A stretch of DNA of 10,223 nt from assembly GCA_040002995.1 (NCBI GenBank), contig JBDUDK010000083.1, positions 1 to 10,223 on the forward strand, in the 5' to 3' direction. Position 1 is the stretch's first letter. Each line of letters begins with the position of its first letter. The notes beneath the pieces were generated by a model. It was not told the origin of the DNA, made no database searches, and was given only the letters and a program-made list of their open reading frames with translations. The position numbers were made by a program, and so were the translations under genes. Source of the stretch: JBDUDK01 sp040002995 (GTDB lineage Bacteria; Actinomycetota; Acidimicrobiia; Acidimicrobiales; Ilumatobacteraceae). Positions 5,446 through 10,223 of the stretch are shown in pieces.

Positions 5446-6945
5446 GTGGGCCGCTTCTATCTGACGACACCGATCTACTACGTGAACGCGGCCCCGCATA
5501 TCGGGCACGCCTACACCACGCTGATCGGTGACGCGGTCACCCGCTGGCACCGCCTCCTGGGAGACGACGTCCACTTCCTCACCGGCACCGACGAGCACGG
5601 CCTCAAAATCCAGCGGGCGGCCGAGGCCAGCGGTCAGGACCCCGAAGTTTTCGCCGCCGCCGTCGCCGAGCAGTTCAAGCAGGCCTGGCGCGAGCTCGAC
5701 ATCGCGTACGACGACTTCATCCGCACCACCGAACCCCGCCACTACGCCGGCGTCGAAAAGCTCCTGCAGGCGTGCTACGACGCGGGCGACATCGAGCTCG
5801 GCACTTACGAGGGTCTCTACTGCGTCTCATGCGAGGCCTACTACACCGAGGCCGATCTCGTCGACGGGAAGTGCCCGATCCACGCCCGTCCGGTCGAGCT
5901 CGTGACCGAGGAGAATTACTTCTTCAAGCTGAGCCGATACGAGCAGCGCCTTCTCGATTGGTACGCCGAGCATCCCGGCTCGATAACCCCGTCGTACCGA
6001 TTGAACGAGGCCCTTGGTTTTATCCGCGGCGGTCTCCAGGACTTCTCCATCAGCAGGCAATCCATCACGTGGGGAATCCCGCTCCCCTGGGACCCCAAAC
6101 ACGTGGCCTACGTGTGGTTCGACGCGCTCGCCAACTACATCACCGCTGTCGGCTACGGCACCGATCCGGAGTTGTTCGAGAAGTGGTGGCCGGTCGACGC
6201 CCACCTCATCGGCAAGGACATTCTTCGCTTCCACTGCGTGTACTGGCCGGCGATGCTGCTGTCGGCCGGTCTCGAACCGCCGAGAAGTTGGGCGGTCAAC
6301 GGGTTCCTCCTCGTCGGCGGCGAGAAAATGTCGAAGACGGCTCTCAACCAGATCGCCCCCGCCGACCTCATCGCCGAGTTCGGTCTCGACGGCTTCCGTT
6401 ACCACATGCTGACCGACGTTCCCCTCGGCCCCGACGGCGACTTCAGCTACGAGGCGCTGCTGGCGCGCTACAACGCCGACCTCGCGAACAACCTCGGCAA
6501 TCTGCTGAGCCGCATCGCCACCGTGGTCGGCAGCAAGTGCGGGGGCGTCGGCCCTGCACCGTCACCCGACAGCGTCTTGGCCCGCGCCGTCGACGAGGCC
6601 TACGCCCACGCCGCCGACGCTTGGGCCCGGATCCAGCCGAGCGAGGCCCTGGAGGCCACCTGGCGCGTCATCCGCCAGACGAACGCGCACCTCGAAGCGC
6701 ACGAGCCGTGGAAGTCGGAGCCCGGTCCTGAGGTCGACGCGATCCTCGGCGATGCGCTCGAGGCCCTGCGCATCGTGGCCCTACTCGCCTCGCCGGCGAT
6801 CCCGACGACGGCCCAGACCATCTGGGAGCGCATCGGCTTGCCCGGCCGGGTGGAAGACCAGCGCCTGCCACACGACGCGGCCTGGGGCGGATATCCCGGC
6901 GGCCTCACCGTCACCAAGGCCGCTCCGTTGTTCCCCCGCAAGTAA
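5446..6945 (+). CDS. metG: Methionyl-tRNA synthetase
   Basis: A 499-residue class I aminoacyl-tRNA synthetase that charges tRNA-Met in the cytosol. GTG start directly before the conserved GRFYLTTPIYYVNAAPHIGHAYT; HIGH is residues 18-21 and the second signature KMSKT is 294-298. A single zinc knuckle is visible as Cys126-x2-Cys129 and Cys143-x2-His146, the CCCH arrangement known from single-knuckle MetRS enzymes. WFDALANYI (224-232) and GKDILRFHCVYWPAML (256-271) are typical of the catalytic domain, and the anticodon-binding helical domain begins near LARYNADLANNLGNLLSR. It ends after KAAPLFPRK with no C-terminal tRNA-binding (EMAP-like) extension, as expected for the short bacterial form. The stop TAA shares its last A with the ATG of tatD (TAATG), indicating translational coupling. 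Confidence 0.97.
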   Translation: MGRFYLTTPIYYVNAAPHIGHAYTTLIGDAVTRWHRLLGDDVHFLTGTDEHGLKIQRAAEASGQDPEVFAAAVAEQFKQAWRELDIAYDDFIRTTEPRHYAGVEKLLQACYDAGDIELGTYEGLYCVSCEAYYTEADLVDGKCPIHARPVELVTEENYFFKLSRYEQRLLDWYAEHPGSITPSYRLNEALGFIRGGLQDFSISRQSITWGIPLPWDPKHVAYVWFDALANYITAVGYGTDPELFEKWWPVDAHLIGKDILRFHCVYWPAMLLSAGLEPPRSWAVNGFLLVGGEKMSKTALNQIAPADLIAEFGLDGFRYHMLTDVPLGPDGDFSYEALLARYNADLANNLGNLLSRIATVVGSKCGGVGPAPSPDSVLARAVDEAYAHAADAWARIQPSEALEATWRVIRQTNAHLEAHEPWKSEPGPEVDAILGDALEALRIVALLASPAIPTTAQTIWERIGLPGRVEDQRLPHDAAWGGYPGGLTVTKAAPLFPRK

Positions 6946-7706
6946 TGGCCTGGTTCGACAACCACTGCCATCTCGATGACGAGAAGCTGGTCGATGGCGC
7001 CGACGCCGCCCTGGCCAGGGCTCGGGCCGCGGGCGTCGGCGGGTTCATCACGATCGGCACCGACGCCGAACGCAGTGCGATCGCCATCGGCATCGCGGCC
7101 GCGCACGACGACGTGTGGGCCACCGTCGGCCTCCATCCGCACGACGCAAAGAACGGCGTCGCGTCCATCGTCGGCCTCCTCGACGAACCCAAGGTCGTGG
7201 CCGTCGGCGAGTGCGGACTCGACTTCCACTACGACAAGTCGCCGCGGCCCGACCAACGGGCGGCGTTCGCCGAACAGATCACCCTGGCCCACGCCCGCGA
7301 CCTCACCCTCGTCATCCACACCCGTGAAGCGTGGGACGACACGTTTTCGATCCTCGCCGCCGAGGGGGTTCCGGCGCGGACGGTCTTTCATTGCTTCACC
7401 GGCGGACCCGACGAGGCGCGCCGCTGCCTCGACCTCGGTGCGTACTTGAGCTTTAGCGGCATCGTCACCTTCAAGGCGGCCGGCGACGTGCGCTCGGCTG
7501 CCGCGCTCTGCCCTCTCGACCGTCTGCTCGTGGAGACCGATAGCCCGTACCTCGCGCCGGTGCCCCATCGAGGTCGACCGAACGAGCCCGCGTTCGTTGC
7601 GTTCGTGGGCGAAGCGGTGGCGGCGGCCAAGGGGGTCGACCCCGTCGCCGTCGAGGAATGTGCCTTTGTGAACGCGCGGGTTGCGTTCAGATTGCCCAGC
7701 TCCTAG
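6945..7706 (+). CDS. tatD: TatD-family metal-dependent hydrolase (DNase)
   Basis: A 253-residue TIM-barrel metal-dependent hydrolase. Family members act as 3'-5' DNases or D-aminoacyl-tRNA-related hydrolases with two metal ions. All metal-ligand motifs are present: HCHLD with His7 and His9, GECGLDF with Glu89, VIHTRE with His125, FHCFTGG with His149, and ETDSPYLAP with Asp199. The family-typical region HRGRPNEP follows. Length is normal. The ATG at 6945 overlaps the metG stop by one base, so the two are probably read from one mRNA. A short stem-loop lies 12 nt after the stop. The paralogues TatD/YcfH/YjjV cannot be told apart here; the metG-adjacent position is the usual actinobacterial one. 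Confidence 0.93.
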   Translation: MAWFDNHCHLDDEKLVDGADAALARARAAGVGGFITIGTDAERSAIAIGIAAAHDDVWATVGLHPHDAKNGVASIVGLLDEPKVVAVGECGLDFHYDKSPRPDQRAAFAEQITLAHARDLTLVIHTREAWDDTFSILAAEGVPARTVFHCFTGGPDEARRCLDLGAYLSFSGIVTFKAAGDVRSAAALCPLDRLLVETDSPYLAPVPHRGRPNEPAFVAFVGEAVAAAKGVDPVAVEECAFVNARVAFRLPSS

Positions 7707-7717
7707 CCTCACCCGCC

Positions 7718-7737
7718 GGTTCGGCCCTGTCCGAACC
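7718..7737 (+). other. Stem-loop after tatD, first element of a structured leader
   Basis: GGTTCGG (7718-7724) pairs perfectly with CCGAACC (7731-7737) around a 6-nt loop. Directly after it, CACCC (7738-7742) can pair with GGGTG (7771-7775) around an inner GGAA/TTCC hairpin (7747-7759). No T-tract follows, so it is either a weak terminator-like hairpin or part of the 5' leader of the next gene. Confidence 0.4.
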
Positions 7738-7780
7738 CACCCCCAGGGAAGCGGTTTCCTTACACGGGAAGGGTGGAGCC

Positions 7781-8392
7781 CTGAGGTTCGACAGCACGGA
7801 TCGCATCCGCGTGCTGGTGGCGTCGGCCGCGACGCTGCTCGCACTGCCGTTGCTGATCAATCACAACCGGGCGCGCTCCATTGAGAGGACGCCTTCGGTT
7901 GCCGCGCTCGCTCCTCGTGCCGGTGGCGTCGATCCCGATCTCGGTTTGGCTCCCACTACCGACGCCGTCACGTCGACGATCGACCTCAGTCTTTACACCG
8001 CACCGACACCCATAGCCGCACCGCTGCCGACGACGACACTGCCGATCGAGCCGACCACCACCTACCCCGACGGCACCAGCGACCACATCGCCCGCCCGGC
8101 GCCCATCCCCGACTTCACAAAACCGGTGGGCGCGCTGAACGAGGAAGGCATGGCGAGCTACCGCGTCTTCGGCGACCCCGCGAAGTGGGGACCCCGTCCC
8201 TGTGCGCACCCCACGTTGCGGAAGGGCACGTACATCACCGTCACTGATCTGAACAACGGCAAGTCAACGACGTGCCTCGTGGTGGCCACGATGCCATCCG
8301 CCACCGACCACATCATCGAGCTCGACACGGCGGTGTTCGAGGAGTTGGCCGACACGAGCGCCGGCGAGCTTCCCGTCCGTCTCACCTGGTGA
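7781..8392 (+). CDS. Membrane-anchored or secreted DPBB (RlpA-like) domain protein
   Basis: From the non-standard CTG at 7781 the product is 203 residues: a basic N-terminus RFDSTDRIR, a hydrophobic segment VLVASAATLLALPLLI (11-26) acting as signal or anchor, a Pro/Thr/Ala-rich linker (about 40-115), and a C-terminal double-psi beta-barrel (124-203). The barrel shows MASYRVFG, PCAHPTLRKGTYITVTDLNNGKSTTCLVV and IIELDTAVFEELA, close to RlpA/expansin-like domains. The RlpA turn that usually reads DRGP here reads ATMPS, so catalysis is uncertain. GTG at 7811 (no basic N-terminus) and GTG at 7658 (49 bp overlap with tatD) are the alternative starts. It occupies the slot of rpfB, between tatD and rsmA. 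A role in envelope remodelling outside the membrane is inferred. It overlaps rsmA by 4 bp (GTGA). Confidence 0.7.
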   Translation: MRFDSTDRIRVLVASAATLLALPLLINHNRARSIERTPSVAALAPRAGGVDPDLGLAPTTDAVTSTIDLSLYTAPTPIAAPLPTTTLPIEPTTTYPDGTSDHIARPAPIPDFTKPVGALNEEGMASYRVFGDPAKWGPRPCAHPTLRKGTYITVTDLNNGKSTTCLVVATMPSATDHIIELDTAVFEELADTSAGELPVRLTW

Positions 8393-9222
8393 CGCTCACG
8401 CGACGCGACGTGGTCGCGCTGCTCGAACGGCATGGCCTTTCGCCCAGCCGCGCACGCGGCCAGAACTTTGTCGTCGACCCGAACACGGTGCGCCGCGTGG
8501 CCCGGCTCGCGTCCGTCGGACACGGCGACCACGTCGTGGAGATCGGTGCCGGTCTCGGATCGCTGACCTTGGCCCTCGTCGACACCGGCGCGTCCGTCAT
8601 CGCGATCGAAGTCGACCATGGACTCGTTCGAGCGCTACGAGAGACGACCAAGGGTCGGGCCGTTCACATAGTCGAGGCCGACGCGCTCGCGCTCGATTGG
8701 AACACCGTGCTCGCCGAGGCACCGCGATGGGTGCTCGTCGCCAACTTGCCGTACAACGTCGCGACACCACTCGTGGGTGATCTGCTCGACGCGGTGCCGG
8801 CGATAGAGCGCATGGTGGTGATGGTGCAACGCGAGGTGGCCGACCGTCTGGTGGCGCCGGCCCGGTCCGAGGCGTACGGCGCGGTCTCGGTGAAGGTTGC
8901 GTATTGGGCCACGGCGAAGATCGTGGGCAAGGTGCCGGCGTCGGTGTTCCTTCCCCAACCAAAGGTCGAATCCGCGCTGGTCGAGATCACGCGGCGGGCC
9001 ACACCCGCGGTTGACCCGGCCTGGGTGACGGCCGACGAGTTGTTCGCACTCGTACGCGCCGGTTTCGGACAACGCCGCAAGATGCTGCGTCGCTCGCTCG
9101 CCGGGCTCGTGGCGCCCGAGGCGTTCTCGGCCGCGGGCGTTCGCCCTGAGGCGCGCGCCGAGGAGCTCGACGTCCACGAGTGGGGGGGGCTGGCGCGAGC
9201 GCGGCGAGACTCGTCCGCATGA
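8389..9222 (+). CDS. rsmA: 16S rRNA (adenine(1518)-N6/adenine(1519)-N6)-dimethyltransferase
   Basis: A 277-residue KsgA/Dim1-family enzyme that dimethylates two adjacent adenines in helix 45 of 16S rRNA using SAM. The start GTG at 8389 overlaps the previous stop (GTGA) and leads into the conserved RARGQNFVVDPNTVRRV. SAM-binding motifs: VVEIGAGLGSLTLAL (49-63), IAIEVDHGLVRAL with Glu74, and VEADAL with Asp98. The catalytic NLPY is 119-122, followed by NVATPLV. MVVMVQREVADRL, ASVFLPQPKVESALV and RAGFGQRRKMLRRSL are all family hallmarks. Length is normal. A run of eight G (9182-9189) lies in the last codons. It overlaps ispE by ATGA, consistent with the conserved ksgA-ispE coupling. Confidence 0.96.
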   Translation: MTLTRRDVVALLERHGLSPSRARGQNFVVDPNTVRRVARLASVGHGDHVVEIGAGLGSLTLALVDTGASVIAIEVDHGLVRALRETTKGRAVHIVEADALALDWNTVLAEAPRWVLVANLPYNVATPLVGDLLDAVPAIERMVVMVQREVADRLVAPARSEAYGAVSVKVAYWATAKIVGKVPASVFLPQPKVESALVEITRRATPAVDPAWVTADELFALVRAGFGQRRKMLRRSLAGLVAPEAFSAAGVRPEARAEELDVHEWGGLARARRDSSA

Positions 9223-9953
9223 ACGAACCGGTCGTTCTCCGCGCGCTCGCCAAGCTCACGCTCTCGTTGCGCATCACCGGCATCCGACCCGACGGCTACC
9301 ACCTCATCGACGCGGAGATGGTCACGATCGATCTGCACGACGTCGTCACCATCGCGCCGGGCGACGGACTGATCGTGAAGGGTCGGTACGCCGCCGGCAT
9401 CCCGACCGACGACAGGAACCTTGTGCGCCGAGCCCTCCGTGCCATTGGACGCACCGCCACCGTGACGGTCGACAAGGCCATCCCGGCGGGTGCCGGCCTC
9501 GGGGGTGGATCGGCCGACGCGGCAGCGGTCCTGCGCTGGGCGGATTGCCGCGACACTGCGATCGCCGCCGCGATCGGTGCGGACGTCCCATTCGCGTTGC
9601 AGGGTGGGCGAGCATTGGTGCACGGCATCGGCGACGAAATCGATCCGCTCCCCTTCCTCGACCAGACCTTCACGCTGGTGACCCCGCCGCTCGCGATTGC
9701 GACGGTCGACGCGTACCGTGCGTGGGACGCGCTCGGCGGTCCGGTCGGCCAGGGTGCCAACGATCTCGAACCGGCCGCGCTGGCAGCCGAGCCACAACTG
9801 GCCGCGTGGCGCGATCGCATCGGCGACGCGTGCGGTTTCGTGCCGGTGCTGGCGGGGAGCGGATCGACCTGGTTCGTGGCCGGGGCCCATCCCGATCTCG
9901 CCGGGCGGTTTCCCGACGCGATGGTGGCCGTAACGCGCACCGACCGCCCGTAG
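9219..9953 (+). CDS. ispE: 4-diphosphocytidyl-2-C-methyl-D-erythritol kinase
   Basis: A 244-residue GHMP kinase that phosphorylates CDP-ME at the 2-hydroxyl in the MEP isoprenoid pathway. ATG at 9219 overlaps the rsmA stop and precedes ALAKLTLSLRITGIRPDGYHLIDAEMVTIDLHDVV. Lys12 and Asp122 (in GADVPF) fit the catalytic pair. The ATP-binding loop is PAGAGLGGGSADAAAVL (89-105), and the GHMP C-terminal motif appears as VPVLAGSGSTWFV. It is shorter than the roughly 280-310 residues usual for the family; the loss falls in the region between the N-terminal strands and the glycine-rich loop, and in a short tail, with all motifs kept. It is the last gene of the metG-to-ispE run. Confidence 0.94.
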   Translation: MNEPVVLRALAKLTLSLRITGIRPDGYHLIDAEMVTIDLHDVVTIAPGDGLIVKGRYAAGIPTDDRNLVRRALRAIGRTATVTVDKAIPAGAGLGGGSADAAAVLRWADCRDTAIAAAIGADVPFALQGGRALVHGIGDEIDPLPFLDQTFTLVTPPLAIATVDAYRAWDALGGPVGQGANDLEPAALAAEPQLAAWRDRIGDACGFVPVLAGSGSTWFVAGAHPDLAGRFPDAMVAVTRTDRP

Positions 9954-9964
9954 AAGGCGGTCGG
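9940..9964. terminator. Bidirectional terminator hairpin between ispE and bS22
   Basis: CCGACCGCC (9940-9948) pairs perfectly with GGCGGTCGG (9956-9964) across a 7-nt loop holding the ispE stop TAG (9951-9953). The stop of the convergent bS22 gene begins two bases after the stem. There is only a weak T-bias after it on the plus strand (TTACTTGTT). A nine-pair, nearly all-G/C stem at a convergent junction makes termination on both strands likely. Confidence 0.65.
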
Positions 9965-9965
9965 G

Positions 9966-10061
9966 TTACTTGTTGCGCCGCTGGAAGCGCGTGCGCTTGA
10001 GCATCTTCTTGTGCTTCTTCTTGCGCATGCGCTTTCGGCGCTTCTTGATCAGGGAACCCAT
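9966..10061 (-). CDS. 30S ribosomal protein bS22 (AURKAIP1/COX24-domain)
   Basis: A 31-residue, extremely basic protein: ATG at 10061-10059, stop TAA at 9968-9966. It begins MGSLIKKRRKRMRKKKHKK and ends MLKRTRFQRRNK. This matches the actinobacterial AURKAIP1/COX24-domain protein that cryo-EM work in mycobacteria identified as small-subunit protein bS22, near the decoding region; the mycobacterial protein starts with almost the same residues. Its length is normal for the family and it is easily missed by gene finders. It is convergent with ispE and divergent from tRNA-Gln, so it has its own promoter in 10062-10138. TAGCGT (minus strand, 11 nt before the ATG) is a weak -10 candidate and would give a very short leader. 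Confidence 0.9.
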   Translation of the reverse strand: MGSLIKKRRKRMRKKKHKKMLKRTRFQRRNK

Positions 10062-10092
10062 AAGGTCATAGGACGCTACCGGTATCAACCGA

Positions 10093-10122
10093 CTGAGGCG
10101 AAATGAGCGGGCCTCCTAGACT
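10093..10122 (+). promoter_or_regulatory. Candidate promoter for tRNA-Gln
   Basis: CTGAGG (10093-10098) and TAGACT (10117-10122) are spaced by 18 bp, and the expected start lies about 10 nt before the mature tRNA 5' end. The match to TTGACA/TATAAT is partial, so this is a position-based suggestion. Confidence 0.3.
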
Positions 10123-10138
10123 CTCCTAGCCGACCCGG

Positions 10139-10214
10139 TGGCGGGTAGTTCAACTGGCAGAACGCCTGACTTTGGATCAGGAGGTCGCAGGTTCGAGCCC
10201 TGCCCCGCCAGCCA
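10139..10214 (+). tRNA. tRNA-Gln (anticodon TTG)
   Basis: The full cloverleaf can be drawn: acceptor TGGCGGG (10139-10145) with CCCGCCA (10204-10210); D-stem GTTC/GAAC around loop AACTGGCA; anticodon stem CCTGA/TCAGG around loop CTTTGGA, giving anticodon TTG, which reads CAA; and T-stem GCAGG/CCTGC around TTCGAGC (10192-10198). All stems pair without mismatch. The discriminator is G10211 and the CCA end (10212-10214) is encoded. It has no tRNA neighbours within the window. Confidence 0.96.
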
Positions 10215-10223
10215 GTAAAAGAC

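Noticed and set aside
7690..7780. c-di-AMP (ydaO) riboswitch before the DPBB gene
   Set aside because: Only a CCGAACCC-like fragment resembles the family. The spacer is too short, and the conserved core blocks are not visible.
6600..7844. 414-codon open frame on the minus strand
   Set aside because: It lies antisense to metG and tatD, both of which have complete family motifs. Its composition is that expected from the opposite strand of high-GC coding DNA.
8664..9890. 408-codon open frame on the minus strand
   Set aside because: It is antisense to rsmA and ispE and shows no recognisable domain, so it is a shadow of the real genes.
1..10223. Insertion sequences, CRISPR arrays, integrases or attachment sites
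   Set aside because: No transposase or integrase motifs and no regularly spaced direct repeats were seen. The tRNA-Gln 3' end has no visible duplicate in the window.

Overview
The window is high-GC DNA, densely packed and mostly free of mobile elements. It reads as a piece of an actinobacterial chromosome. The best evidence is the gene order rsmI, metG, tatD, a secreted cell-wall-type protein, rsmA (ksgA), ispE, which matches the actinobacterial rsmI/metS/tatD/rpfB/ksgA/ispE neighbourhood. A 31-residue bS22-type ribosomal protein and frequent GTG starts, several apparently leaderless, point the same way. An Acidimicrobiia-like lineage is a reasonable guess, but the sequence alone does not prove it.

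Region 1 (1-2340) is accessory. It holds the 3' part of a hemerythrin-like gene, a convergent FMN split-barrel (pyridoxamine-phosphate-oxidase-like) gene, and a TfoX N-terminal-domain gene closely followed by a GT1/UGT-like glycosyltransferase. Region 2 (2337-3348) is a compact metal-response unit. A MerR-family regulator has a textbook long-spacer MerR promoter/operator. It overlaps by 4 bp an unassigned gene that encodes a soluble Cys-Cys domain joined to a two-helix, cysteine-bearing membrane segment. Region 3 (3383-4559) holds a DUF192 gene and rsmI, followed by a convergent MOSC-domain gene (4560-5339).

Region 4 (5368-9953) starts with a long inverted repeat in the MOSC/metG divergent interval. 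The tightly coupled run metG-tatD-(DPBB protein)-rsmA-ispE follows; its junctions overlap by 1 bp (TAATG) or 4 bp (GTGA, ATGA), except tatD to the DPBB gene, where there is a short structured gap. These genes cover methionyl-tRNA charging, a metal-dependent nuclease, envelope remodelling, 16S rRNA dimethylation and the MEP isoprenoid pathway. The window ends with bS22 on the minus strand and a tRNA-Gln(TTG) with an encoded CCA end.

The items most worth following up are the MerR plus Cys-Cys/membrane protein pair, the DPBB protein in the usual rpfB slot, the 18-bp-arm inverted repeat upstream of metG, the repeated TANCCT-(6-7 nt)-GTG start architecture, and the convergent junctions whose stop codons sit in hairpin loops.
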